Shown here piece by piece: positions 1 through 7,127 of a stretch of 33,822 bases of DNA (position 1 is its first letter; each line of letters begins with the position of its first letter). A program made the position numbers and the translations under genes. Below the pieces are notes generated by a model, which searched no databases, was not told the DNA's origin, and was given only the letters and a program-made list of their open reading frames with translations. Source of the stretch: Gemmatimonadota bacterium (GTDB lineage Bacteria; Gemmatimonadota; Gemmatimonadetes; Gemmatimonadales; Gemmatimonadaceae); assembly GCA_031127095.1 (NCBI GenBank), contig JARIEX010000021.1, positions 1 through 33,822 on the forward strand, in the 5' to 3' direction.

Positions 1-75
1 ACGTTCCTGCGGAAGGAACTGGAAGCCGCCAAGGCCAAGCTCGATCGCGCGATCGGGCCGGCCACCCGCATGTAA
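1..75 (+). CDS. C-terminal tail of an unidentified protein (5' truncated)
   Basis: An open frame runs from the first base to a TAA at 73-75 and encodes the last 24 residues of a protein, ending in AIGPATRM. The preceding residues (FLRKELEAAKAKLDRA) are highly charged and helix-forming, so the protein probably ends in an amphipathic helix or short coiled coil. The TerB-like gene starts 9 bp later on the same strand, so the two are probably co-transcribed. There is too little sequence to name a family. Confidence 0.55.
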   Translation, partial: TFLRKELEAAKAKLDRAIGPATRM

Positions 76-84
76 TCGCGCGTC

Positions 85-534
85 ATGCTCGATGCGATTC
101 GCAAGTTGATCGGAGACAGCGTGCCGGGGACCCCCGGCGCGCACTCCCGGGTGCATCCGCACGACGTGAGGGTGGCGGCGTGCGCGCTGCTGGTGGAACT
201 GGCCTGCGCCGACGGTGACTTCAGCGATGCCGAGCAGCACCGGATCCTGGAGATCCTGCAGCGGCATTTCGGGGTGGAGGCGGACGGGGCGAGGCTGATG
301 CTTGCCGAGGCCGCCGCCGCCAACCGCGATGCGGTGGACCACTTCGTGTTTACGCGACTGGTCGTGAAGGACTACGACGTCGCGCAGCGCATCGTTTTGG
401 CCGAGCTCATGTGGCAGGTGGCGCTGGCCGACGGCGCACTGGACAGCCAGGAGTCGTATCTCATGCGGAAGCTGGCCAGCCTGCTGCAGCTGGAGCCGGC
501 GTTCCTCGCTCAAGCGCGCAAGAAGGCGGAGTAG
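85..534 (+). CDS. TerB-like (tellurite resistance TerB family) protein
   Basis: A soluble all-helical protein of 149 residues with no signal peptide. It shows the two-fold acidic pattern of the TerB fold: LACADGDFSDAE (about residues 39-50) and, near the C-terminus, ALADGALDSQE (about 113-123), each an aspartate/glutamate cluster between helices. In TerB these clusters bind divalent metal; that role is inferred here from family knowledge. Homologues outside ter operons occur as general stress or membrane-associated proteins, and no other ter gene is visible, so tellurite resistance should not be assumed. The ATG at 85 has no clear Shine-Dalgarno sequence. A weak hairpin follows the stop. Confidence 0.75.
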   Translation: MLDAIRKLIGDSVPGTPGAHSRVHPHDVRVAACALLVELACADGDFSDAEQHRILEILQRHFGVEADGARLMLAEAAAANRDAVDHFVFTRLVVKDYDVAQRIVLAELMWQVALADGALDSQESYLMRKLASLLQLEPAFLAQARKKAE

Positions 535-537
535 GCT

Positions 538-555
538 GCCGGGAACTCTTCCGGC
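538..555 (+). terminator. weak terminator-like hairpin after the TerB-like gene
   Basis: GCCGGGAA pairs with TTCCGGC across a CTC loop, with one bulged G, just after the stop at 534. There is no T-tract, so intrinsic termination is uncertain. No clear promoter is seen in the 61 bp between this hairpin and the next start. Confidence 0.3.
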
Positions 556-616
556 GCCGATTGGGTACATCCCATGTTGCCTGTTTCGTTACTCCATTCC
601 CGACCAATCCCACACG

Positions 617-1186
617 ATGTCACTGACCCGTACGCTTCGTCGCGGCGCCTACGCCGTGGCTACCTTGTCCCTGTTCGCGGCCTCGGCGTCGGCTCAGGGG
701 GCCATGAAGATGGACGCCCAGCCCAAGGCGCCCGTGTCGCCGCGCGATTCCTTGGCGACCACGATCGACGGCTCGAACATCACCGTGAACTACGGCCGTC
801 CGTCCAAGCGTGGCCGCGTGCTCTTCAACGGCCTCGGCGACATGAAGTGGGGCATGGTGTGGCGCACGGGTGCGAACGAGGCCACGCACTTCACCACGAG
901 CAAGCCGCTGGCCTTCGGCGAGATCACGGTGCCGGCCGGTACGGTCACGCTGTTCACGAAGCTCGAAGAGAACGGCAAGTGGGAGCTGGTGGTGAACAAG
1001 CAGACGAAGCAAGGGGGCATGGCCTATGATGCCAAGCAGGATCTCGTGCGCATTCCGATGACGGTGACGAGCAACAACGCCGTGGTCGAGAAGATGGAGA
1101 TCATGGTGAAGCCGGCGGGCAAGGGCGGCGAGATCGTCATCGCGTGGGACAACTACAAGGCGGTGGCGGCGTTCACGGTGAAGTAA
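617..1186 (+). CDS. exported DUF2911 domain protein
   Basis: A 189-residue protein with an N-terminal signal peptide: TRTLRR, then a hydrophobic stretch, with a probable cleavage after ASA near residue 26. The rest is a DUF2911 domain. Recognisable family features are the opening about a TI.G..ITV.YGRPSKRGR segment (residues 54-72), the WGMVWRTGANEAT stretch (about 79-91), and the ITVPAGTVTLFT strand (about 101-112). DUF2911 proteins are common in Bacteroidota and Gemmatimonadota and have no established biochemical role. The periplasmic or surface location is inferred from the signal peptide. The ATG at 617 follows a C-rich leader without a Shine-Dalgarno sequence. The gene converges on ggt, with a large inverted repeat between them. 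Confidence 0.85.
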   Translation: MSLTRTLRRGAYAVATLSLFAASASAQGAMKMDAQPKAPVSPRDSLATTIDGSNITVNYGRPSKRGRVLFNGLGDMKWGMVWRTGANEATHFTTSKPLAFGEITVPAGTVTLFTKLEENGKWELVVNKQTKQGGMAYDAKQDLVRIPMTVTSNNAVVEKMEIMVKPAGKGGEIVIAWDNYKAVAAFTVK

Positions 1187-1229
1187 GGGGCATCGTGGCT
1201 CGCCGCGAGTAGGCTGTGAGTTTTGGGTT

Positions 1230-1294
1230 GTGAGTGAAAGTGGCGAGTCCTGAGTTGGTACACTCAGGACTCGCCACTTTTACGCTTCACTCAC
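1230..1294. terminator. long inverted repeat, probable bidirectional terminator
   Basis: AAAGTGGCGAGTCCTGAG (1237-1254) and its exact reverse complement (1263-1280) make a perfect 18-bp stem around an 8-nt loop. The flanks continue the symmetry: GTGAGTGAA (1230-1238) matches TTCACTCAC (1286-1294), offset by five unpaired bases (1281-1285) and sharing two bases with the inner arm. It lies between the stops of two convergent genes and reads as a strong hairpin from either side. The T-run is only TTTT, so termination is inferred from position and stem strength. A repeated palindromic element is an alternative. Confidence 0.6.
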
Positions 1295-1309
1295 CGCGCA
1301 CCGTTCGTG

Positions 1310-3034
1310 TTAATGCCCAATCGCACCGGCATCGCGATCCCGCGGGTCGGCGGCCCCCTGCCGGACCCCCTTGGCGTTCACGAAAATCGAGTGCGCGGTG
1401 CCCTGGTTGCCGCCGAGCCGCACGGTGTGGCCCATCGCTTCCAGCGCTTTCACGGTTTCCGGTGACGTGCCGTTGCGCTCCATGGTGATCACGTTCGGCA
1501 ACCACTGATGATGCAACCGCGGCGCGTTCACGGCGTCCTGCACGGGCATTTGGAAGTCGACGAGATTCAGCACGACTTCCATGACGGTGTTGATGATCGT
1601 GCGTCCGCCCGGGCTGCCGACCACGGCTACGAGCTTGCCGTCCTTGGCGAGAATCATCGGGGTCATGCTGGAGAGCATGCGCTTGCCGGGCTGCGCGACG
1701 TTGGGCTTGGTGCCTACCAACCCGGTGCTGTCGGTGAGCCCGGGCTTACCGTTGAAATCGCCCATCTCGTTGTTCAGCAGGAAGCCCGCGCCGTCCACCA
1801 CCGCGCCCAGCCCGTAGCCGGCTTCGAGGGTGTAGGTGACCGATACCGCCATGCCGTCCTTGTCCACCACTGAGTAGTGCGTGGTCTCGTCGCTCTCGTA
1901 CCCCTGCGCCACATCGGCCGGTGACGACGGCGACGCTTTGTCCTTCACGATCGTGCCGCGCAGTTCGGTGGCGTACGCCTTGGCTAACAGCTTTTCGAGC
2001 GGCGGCTTCGTGAAGTCGGGATCGCCCAGGTACAGCGCGCGGTCACGGAAGGCGCGACGCATGCTCTCGGCCAGGTAGTGCACGTACTGCGGCGAGTTGT
2101 GACCGAGGCTCTTGAGGTCGTAGCCTTCGAGAATGTTGAGCATCTCGATCATGGCTGTGCCACCGGAGCTCGGCGGCGGCATGGAGATGATGTCATACCC
2201 GCGATAGGTGCCCTTCACGGCCGCACGCTCGGCCGGCTGATACGCGGCCAGGTCGGCCTCGTTGATCAGGCCGCCGTGCTTTTGCATTTCCGCAGCAATG
2301 AGCTGCGCCGTGGCGCCCTTGTAGAAGCCGTCGCGCCCCTGATCGCGCACGCGCGTGAGCGTCTTGGCGAGATCGCCCAGCACGAGCTTTTCCCCTTCGG
2401 CGTACGGCTGACCGTTCTTGTAGTAGGCCGCGATCGTGGCGGGGTAGGCGGCCAGCCGGGGCTGCGCGCCCTTCAGTGAGGCCGCCAATCCGCTCGGCAC
2501 GGCGAAACCATCGCCCGCCAGCTTCACGGACGGGTCGACGAGCTTAGCCCACGACACCTTGCCGTACTTCTGGTGCGCATGCGCGAAGCCGGCCACCGTG
2601 CCCGGCACCCCCACGCTCTTGTGCGAATTGTGGTGCACGCGTGACGAGTAGGCGCCGGTGCTGTCGGTGAACATGTCCGGCGTGGCACGGGCCGGGGCCT
2701 TTTCGCGGAAGTCGATGGTCGTGGTCTTTCCATCGGGGAAGCGAACGACCATGAAGCCGCCGCCGCCGATGTTGCCGGCCGTGGGGTAGGTGACGGCCAA
2801 GGCGAAGCCGGTGGCAATGGCGGCGTCGATGGCGTTGCCGCCGTTGGCGAGGACGTCACGACCAGCCTGACTGGCAATGGCGCTGGCGGAGACCACCATG
2901 CCCTTGGGGGCGTCCACCGCGGCGCGTGGGGCGCGGGCGGCGGCGGGTTCCTGCGCACCGAGGGTAAGCGGGAGGGCAACGCTGGCCAGCCAGAAGCGGG
3001 CGGCGGCGCGGCCGGGTAACGACGAGAGAGCCAT
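1310..3034 (-). CDS. ggt: gamma-glutamyltransferase (exported)
   Basis: A 574-residue proenzyme of the Ntn-hydrolase fold that cleaves the gamma-glutamyl bond of glutathione and related compounds and transfers the group to water or amino acids. A signal peptide covers about residues 1-27 (ending LTLGAQ). Autoprocessing would expose Thr384 in ETTHYSVVDKDG, the nucleophile and N-terminus of the small subunit. Arg110 (DFREKAP) corresponds to the arginine that holds the glutamyl carboxylate. NNEMGDF (421-427), MLSSM (453-457) and GSPGG (473-477) are the expected substrate-binding and oxyanion segments. The length matches the usual 560-590 residues, so the enzyme looks intact. It is transcribed away from rpsP. 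The ATG follows a pyrimidine-rich leader with no Shine-Dalgarno sequence. Confidence 0.95.
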   Translation of the reverse strand: MALSSLPGRAAARFWLASVALPLTLGAQEPAAARAPRAAVDAPKGMVVSASAIASQAGRDVLANGGNAIDAAIATGFALAVTYPTAGNIGGGGFMVVRFPDGKTTTIDFREKAPARATPDMFTDSTGAYSSRVHHNSHKSVGVPGTVAGFAHAHQKYGKVSWAKLVDPSVKLAGDGFAVPSGLAASLKGAQPRLAAYPATIAAYYKNGQPYAEGEKLVLGDLAKTLTRVRDQGRDGFYKGATAQLIAAEMQKHGGLINEADLAAYQPAERAAVKGTYRGYDIISMPPPSSGGTAMIEMLNILEGYDLKSLGHNSPQYVHYLAESMRRAFRDRALYLGDPDFTKPPLEKLLAKAYATELRGTIVKDKASPSSPADVAQGYESDETTHYSVVDKDGMAVSVTYTLEAGYGLGAVVDGAGFLLNNEMGDFNGKPGLTDSTGLVGTKPNVAQPGKRMLSSMTPMILAKDGKLVAVVGSPGGRTIINTVMEVVLNLVDFQMPVQDAVNAPRLHHQWLPNVITMERNGTSPETVKALEAMGHTVRLGGNQGTAHSIFVNAKGVRQGAADPRDRDAGAIGH

Positions 3035-3107
3035 GAGGCGGCGGGGGTGAAGGGGTAGGATCGGGCGAATCTACCTTTCCGGGCCCCCGCTGACTATGCT
3101 TCAAGGC

Positions 3108-3149
3108 TCCCCGGAAACGGGGACCCGGGTGCGGGTCGGAAACGCCGAC
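3108..3149 (+). promoter_or_regulatory. two small hairpins upstream of rpsP
   Basis: In the 189-bp gap between the divergent ggt and rpsP starts, TCCCCG (3108-3113) pairs with CGGGGA (3118-3123) across a GAAA tetraloop. About 11 nt later GTCGG (3135-3139) pairs with CCGAC (3145-3149). They could form a structured leader of the ribosomal operon. The only promoter-like element seen is a poor TATGCT at 3095-3100. No known ribosomal-protein leader motif was recognised. Confidence 0.3.
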
Positions 3150-3223
3150 TTCGCGACGAGCCCGGAACGCCGGTGGCTGTGCTACTGGCGAGCTGTCCCA
3201 ACTGTCTGAACTGAGATCAGAAC

Positions 3224-3532
3224 ATGGCCGTCAAGATCCGTCTCCGCCGCGAAGGCCGGAAGAAGACCCCGATGTACCGTATCGTCATTGCTGATTCGAA
3301 GGCGCCGCGCGACGGCCGTTTCATCGAGATCATCGGACAGTACCAGCCGCAGCTGGGCGAGAATGCCATCAACCTCAAGATCGACCGGGTTGAGTACTGG
3401 ATGAACGTCGGCGCGCTGCCCACCGACACCGTCCGCTCGCTGCTCCGCCGTGCCGGTGTGCTCAAGGCCCGTCACGAAGCGCGTCTGGCGGCCAAGCTGC
3501 AGGCCACCGCTGTGGCGCTGCCCGAGGCCTGA
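3224..3532 (+). CDS. rpsP: 30S ribosomal protein S16
   Basis: A 102-residue S16 protein of the small ribosomal subunit, needed for assembly of the 5' domain of 16S rRNA. It opens with the conserved AVKIRLRREGRKKTPMYRIV and continues with VADSKAPRDGRF-like and IEIIGQYQP segments and a conserved WMNVGALPTDTVRSLL motif. The C-terminal tail after about residue 85 is alanine-rich and variable, as is usual. The ATG at 3224 has only a weak upstream GAG. It is the first gene of the rpsP-rimM-trmD block; the rimM start follows within 13 nt. Confidence 0.97.
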   Translation: MAVKIRLRREGRKKTPMYRIVIADSKAPRDGRFIEIIGQYQPQLGENAINLKIDRVEYWMNVGALPTDTVRSLLRRAGVLKARHEARLAAKLQATAVALPEA

Positions 3533-3545
3533 TCTGGCGGACTAT

Positions 3546-4067
3546 GTGATTGTCGGCAGGGTGCGTCGCGCGCATGGTGTGCGCGGCGCCTGGGCCGTCG
3601 AGTCGCTCGCTGCGGCGCCGGACGTGATTTTCACGTCCGGCGCCGTGATCTATGCGGGTGACCGGAAGGGCGAACTCAGTGGTGACCCGTCCGCCGCCAT
3701 GCTCCACATCGAAGACGGCCGTCCCATGAACACGGACTGGCTGGTGCGCGTGGCGGAGGTGACCGACCGCGATGTGGCCGACGCGTGGCGCGGTCGCTAC
3801 CTGCTGGCGGACACCGCCGACATGCCCGAGCCCGACGAGGATGAGATGTACATCTTCGCGCTCATCGGCATGCAGGTGGAAGTCGACGGGCAGGGGCACG
3901 TGGGCGAAGTGCGCGACGTGTACGAGGCGCCACAGGGGCTGATTCTCGAGGTCGAGACCGCCACCGGCCGACCGCTGGTGCCGTGGCGTCCGGAGATCGT
4001 GGAGCGGGTGGACGAGGAGCGCAACACGATCGTGCTCAAGCCGCTCGACGGCTTGCTCGACAGCTAG
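3546..4067 (+). CDS. rimM: 16S rRNA processing protein RimM
   Basis: A cytoplasmic ribosome-maturation factor that assists assembly of the 30S head through protein S19. The N-terminal barrel carries VGRVRRAHGVRGAWAVESL, a RimM signature. The C-terminal PRC-barrel has MYIFALIGMQVEVDGQGHVG and ends with LVPWRPEIVERVDEE, the typical end of the family. The open frame extends upstream into rpsP, but the RimM homology starts at about 3546. I therefore chose the GTG at 3546 (173 residues, normal for the family), with GGCGG 5 nt upstream. A CTG at 3534 is a possible alternative. It lies between rpsP and trmD in the conserved order. Confidence 0.93.
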   Translation: MIVGRVRRAHGVRGAWAVESLAAAPDVIFTSGAVIYAGDRKGELSGDPSAAMLHIEDGRPMNTDWLVRVAEVTDRDVADAWRGRYLLADTADMPEPDEDEMYIFALIGMQVEVDGQGHVGEVRDVYEAPQGLILEVETATGRPLVPWRPEIVERVDEERNTIVLKPLDGLLDS

Positions 4068-4079
4068 CGCGCAGACACC

Positions 4080-4931
4080 GTGCTGCGCATCAACGTCGTG
4101 ACGATCTTCCCCGAGTTCTTCGCGGGACCGTTGTCGATCAGTATTCCGGCCAAGGCGGCCGGCACCGGCGGCGTGGAATACCGGCTGATCGACCTGCGCA
4201 CGTTTACGTATGACCGGCACCGCACGGTGGACGACTATCCCTTCGGCGGCGGTCCCGGCATGGTGATGAAGCCGGGTCCGTTCTTCGAGGCGGTGGAGTC
4301 GGTGCAGGCCGCGGCGCCGATCGTGCTGCTGTCGCCCCGGGGGCGTCGATTTTCGCACGCCGATGCGGTGCGCTTTGCCGCCGGCACGGAGCTCACGTTG
4401 CTGTGCGGTCACTACAAGGACATCGACGAGCGCGTGGCCACGCATCTGGCCACCGAGGAGCTGTCGCTGGGGGACTTCGTGCTGAGCGGCGGTGAGCCGG
4501 CCGCGCTGGCCATCATCGACGCCACCGTGCGCCTGCTGCCGGGCGCGATGAGCGATCTGGAGAGCGCGCGCACCGACTCGTTCTTCGATCGGGGCATCAG
4601 TGCGCCCAGCTACACGCGGCCGGCGGAGTATCGTGGGTTCACCGTGCCCGACGTGCTGGTGGGCGGTGATCACGCGAAGGTGGCGGCGTGGCGCGACGAG
4701 CAGAGCCTGGAGCGCACCCGGCAGGCCGAGGCCCGTGACCGCGCCGAGTGGATCGCGCGTGAGCAAACGATTGCCGCCCGTGAAGCGGCGATCGCGGCCG
4801 TGGAGCGCGTGCGGGCGGCGAAGGCGTTGAAGAAGGCGAAGGAAAAGGCCGCGAAGGAGCGCGCGCGGGCGCGGGCGGCGCGGAAGAGTGCCGCTGACGC
4901 GGCGGAAGCCGACATCACGGAGACCGAATGA
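4080..4931 (+). CDS. trmD: tRNA (guanine-37-N1)-methyltransferase with a long charged C-terminal tail
   Basis: A SPOUT-class enzyme that methylates G37 of tRNAs from S-adenosylmethionine. Visible motifs are the N-terminal INVVTIFPEFF, GGGPGMVMKPGP (57-68), the trefoil-knot segments LLSPRGRRF (83-91), LLCGHYKDIDER (107-118) and LSLGDFVLSGGE (128-139), and the catalytic-loop Asp166 in TDSFFD. SYTRPAEYRG and WRDEQSLERT complete the normal enzyme at about residue 213. The remaining 70 residues are an unusual Ala/Lys/Arg/Glu-rich helix, probably a coiled coil or RNA-binding tail. Most TrmD proteins are 230-250 residues; this one is 283. It starts with GTG 12 nt after rimM, and its stop overlaps the next ATG. 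Confidence 0.96.
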   Translation: MLRINVVTIFPEFFAGPLSISIPAKAAGTGGVEYRLIDLRTFTYDRHRTVDDYPFGGGPGMVMKPGPFFEAVESVQAAAPIVLLSPRGRRFSHADAVRFAAGTELTLLCGHYKDIDERVATHLATEELSLGDFVLSGGEPAALAIIDATVRLLPGAMSDLESARTDSFFDRGISAPSYTRPAEYRGFTVPDVLVGGDHAKVAAWRDEQSLERTRQAEARDRAEWIAREQTIAAREAAIAAVERVRAAKALKKAKEKAAKERARARAARKSAADAAEADITETE

Positions 4932-5416
4932 GCCTGCGCGTGTTCGTCACCGGCGGCACCTTCGACAAAGAATACGATGAGCTCACCGGCACGTTGCACT
5001 TCGAGGCCACGCACGTGGAGGAGATGCTGCGCCGGGGCCGGTGCATGCTGGACGTGACCGTCGAGGTGCTGATGATGATCGACAGCTTGGAGATGAAGGA
5101 ATCGCACCGGGCCCGGATCGCCGAGGCGTGCGTGCGCTGTGATGAGTCGCAGCTCGTGATCACGCATGGCACCGATACCATGGTCGAGACGGCGGCCGTG
5201 CTGGCCGCGGCCGTGCGGGATAAAACGATCGTGCTGACCGGCGCGATGGTGCCCTATGCCTTCGGCAGCTCCGACGGCCTGTTCAATCTGGGGAGCGCGC
5301 TGAGCTTCGTGCAGGCGCTCGCGCCGGGGGTATATGTGGCGATGAACGGCCGCTGTTTCCGCTGGGACAATGTGCGGAAGAATCGCGACGTGGGCGTCTT
5401 CGACGCCCTGCGTTAG
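4928..5416 (+). CDS. minimal asparaginase-type (N-domain only) protein
   Basis: A 162-residue cytoplasmic protein equal to the N-terminal domain of L-asparaginase. The catalytic residues of the family appear to be kept: Thr11 in VTGGTFDK, Thr82-Asp83 in HGTDTM, and Lys99 in RDKTIVLTGAM. SSDGLFNLGSAL (114-125) matches the segment after the lysine. The whole C-terminal domain, which completes the active site between subunits in full-length (about 330-residue) enzymes, is absent. Related short proteins are known only as asparaginase-domain proteins, so activity is uncertain. The ATG overlaps the trmD stop (ATGA), indicating translational coupling in the ribosomal operon. Its own stop overlaps that of the convergent rhodanese gene. 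Confidence 0.85.
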   Translation: MSLRVFVTGGTFDKEYDELTGTLHFEATHVEEMLRRGRCMLDVTVEVLMMIDSLEMKESHRARIAEACVRCDESQLVITHGTDTMVETAAVLAAAVRDKTIVLTGAMVPYAFGSSDGLFNLGSALSFVQALAPGVYVAMNGRCFRWDNVRKNRDVGVFDALR

Positions 5417-5727
5417 GCGGTGTAGTCGGGCTGGGCCGCGGACATCGGTCCGCCATCGACCACGTGCTGATATCCCAGTGCGCGCAGCTGCTGAGCGGCC
5501 GCGGCCGAACGGGCGCCGCTGGCGCAGTACACGAGGATCCGCGACTGGGTGGTGATCCCCGGCAGCGACGGGAGGGTCTCGGCGATGGTCTGCACCGGGT
5601 GGCAGACGGCCTCGGGGAGATGCCCCATCCAGAATTCAACTTTGGAACGGACGTCGATCACGAGGTCGACCGGCTGCTGGCGGAAGCTGGGCATGGGTGG
5701 CGGGGCAGGGGGAACGGCGAAGGACAT
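5413..5727 (-). CDS. single-domain rhodanese-like protein
   Basis: A 104-residue protein with one rhodanese domain. LVIDVRSKVEFWMGHLPEA (22-40) is the usual N-terminal signature. The active loop is CASGAR (68-73), with the sulfur-carrying Cys68, so a sulfurtransferase or persulfide carrier is likely. DGGPMSA closes the domain. The open frame extends to a TTG at 5775, but a good promoter (-35 at 5770-5775, -10 at 5748-5753) occupies that stretch, so I chose the ATG at 5727. No signal peptide is seen. It converges on the asparaginase-like gene with a 4-bp overlap of the two coding ends. Confidence 0.85.
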   Translation of the reverse strand: MSFAVPPAPPPMPSFRQQPVDLVIDVRSKVEFWMGHLPEAVCHPVQTIAETLPSLPGITTQSRILVYCASGARSAAAAQQLRALGYQHVVDGGPMSAAQPDYTA

Positions 5728-5747
5728 CGGGTGGTCTGGTGATCCGT

Positions 5748-5775
5748 AATATAAGCATATGTGTATGTCTGGCAA
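5748..5775 (-). promoter_or_regulatory. sigma70-type promoter for the rhodanese gene
   Basis: On the minus strand TTGCCA (5775-5770) is followed after 16 bp by TATATT (5753-5748), each close to consensus, in an AT-rich island within GC-rich DNA. Transcription would start near 5741 and leave a leader of about 14 nt before the ATG at 5727. This rules against the TTG start at 5775. Confidence 0.65.
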
Positions 5776-5812
5776 GTGCCGAGCGCGGGGGGGACGGCGC
5801 CGACGGGAGCCG

Positions 5813-5846
5813 TTCCCCGGCGCATCCCCCGACGATATTGTTCGTC
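5813..5846 (+). promoter_or_regulatory. possible icd promoter with inverted repeat around the -10 box
   Basis: TTCCCC (5813-5818) and TATTGT (5836-5841) are 17 bp apart and would start a leader of about 40 nt before icd. The -10 candidate is bracketed exactly by GACGA (5831-5835) and TCGTC (5842-5846), a perfect inverted repeat that could be an operator. The -35 match is poor. Confidence 0.35.
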
Positions 5847-5886
5847 ATCCGGATCCACCCCCTCCGCACTCCCTCGGTACCTCCGC

Positions 5887-7104
5887 ATGGCCAAGATCAA
5901 GGTTGTGAACCCCGTCGTCGAGATGGACGGCGACGAGATGACGCGCATCATCTGGCAGTTCATCAAGGACAAGCTCATCCTGCCGTATCTCGATGTTGAG
6001 CTCGACTACTACGACCTTGGCATCGAGCATCGCGACGCCACCAACGATCAGGTCACGATCGACTCGGCCGAGGCCACCAAGAGGCACGGTGTGGCGGTGA
6101 AGTGCGCGACGATCACGCCCGACGAAGCCCGCGTGAAGGAGTTCGGGCTCAAGAAGATGTGGAAGAGCCCCAACGGCACGATCCGCAACATCCTGGGCGG
6201 CGTGATCTTCCGCGAGCCGATCATCATCTCGAACATCCCGCGCCTCGTGCCAGGGTGGACGAAGCCGATCGTGGTGGGCCGTCATGCGCACGGCGATCAG
6301 TACAAGGCCACCGATTTCAAGGCGCCTGGTGCCGGTACGGTGACCATGACGTACACGCCGGCCGACGGCAGCGCGCCGATGGAGTTCGAAGTGGTCAAGT
6401 TCGGCGCCGACGGTGGTGTGGCGATGGGCATGTACAACTTCAACGACTCCATCCGTGACTTCGCCCGCTCCAGCCTCACCTACGGCCTGCAGCGCAACTA
6501 CCCGGTGTACCTGAGCACCAAGAACACCATCCTGAAGGCCTACGACGGCCAGTTCAAGGATCTGTTCGAGGAAGTGTTCAATAACGAGTTCAAGGCCCAG
6601 TTCGACGCCAAGGGACTCACCTATGAGCATCGCCTGATCGACGACATGGTGGCGTCGGCGCTCAAGTGGGAAGGCGGCTATGTGTGGGCGTGCAAGAACT
6701 ACGACGGCGACGTGCAGTCGGACATCGTGGCGCAGGGCTTCGGCTCACTCGGTCTCATGACGAGCGTGCTGCTGTCGCCCGACGGCCGGACGATGGAAGC
6801 GGAAGCGGCGCACGGCACGGTCACGCGTCACTATCGCGAGCACCAGAAGGGGAACAAGACGTCCACCAACCCGATCGCCTCGATCTTCGCCTGGACGCGC
6901 GGTCTGGCGCATCGCGGCAAGCTGGACGGCACGCCGGCGGTCACGGCGTTTGCCGGCACGCTCGAGCAGGTGTGCATCGAAGCCGTGGAAGCGGGCGAGA
7001 TGACGAAGGACCTGGCCATTCTGATCTCGAAGGACACGCCGTATCTGCACACGGAGGCGTTCCTTGACGCCATCGATCGCCGGTTGCAGGCGAAGATGGC
7101 GTAA
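5887..7104 (+). CDS. icd: isocitrate dehydrogenase, NADP-dependent (homodimeric subfamily II type)
   Basis: A 405-residue cytoplasmic enzyme that converts isocitrate to 2-oxoglutarate and CO2 in the citric acid cycle. It belongs to the subfamily shared with mitochondrial and cytosolic eukaryotic enzymes, opening with [19 protein letters not shown]. Other signatures are [15 protein letters not shown] (isocitrate phosphate-loop-like Ser/Arg segment), [20 protein letters not shown], the metal-binding aspartates in [12 protein letters not shown] and NYDGDVQSD, and [17 protein letters not shown], the NADP-specific segment. The frame is open 126 bp further upstream, but homology starts at the ATG at 5887. 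There is no Shine-Dalgarno sequence; the leader is C/T-rich. A short terminator overlaps its stop codon. Confidence 0.96.
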   Translation: MAKIKVVNPVVEMDGDEMTRIIWQFIKDKLILPYLDVELDYYDLGIEHRDATNDQVTIDSAEATKRHGVAVKCATITPDEARVKEFGLKKMWKSPNGTIRNILGGVIFREPIIISNIPRLVPGWTKPIVVGRHAHGDQYKATDFKAPGAGTVTMTYTPADGSAPMEFEVVKFGADGGVAMGMYNFNDSIRDFARSSLTYGLQRNYPVYLSTKNTILKAYDGQFKDLFEEVFNNEFKAQFDAKGLTYEHRLIDDMVASALKWEGGYVWACKNYDGDVQSDIVAQGFGSLGLMTSVLLSPDGRTMEAEAAHGTVTRHYREHQKGNKTSTNPIASIFAWTRGLAHRGKLDGTPAVTAFAGTLEQVCIEAVEAGEMTKDLAILISKDTPYLHTEAFLDAIDRRLQAKMA

Positions 7105-7124
7105 CCGCGGTCATTCGCGGTTTT
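7103..7124 (+). terminator. intrinsic terminator overlapping the icd stop
   Basis: AACCGCG (7103-7109) pairs with CGCGGTT (7116-7122) across a 6-nt loop. The T-run TTTT at 7121-7124 partly belongs to the stem. It begins inside the TAA stop at 7102-7104, so termination would occur right after icd. Confidence 0.6.
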
Positions 7125-7127
7125 GAC

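Noticed and set aside
3462-4766. A 434-residue minus-strand open frame opposite rimM and trmD
   Set aside because: It is antisense to two conserved genes, is rich in Arg/His/Ala and shows no family motif.
5761-5886. An N-terminal extension of isocitrate dehydrogenase
   Set aside because: The extension is Pro/Arg-rich, shows no homology and covers the promoter region; the enzyme starts at 5887.
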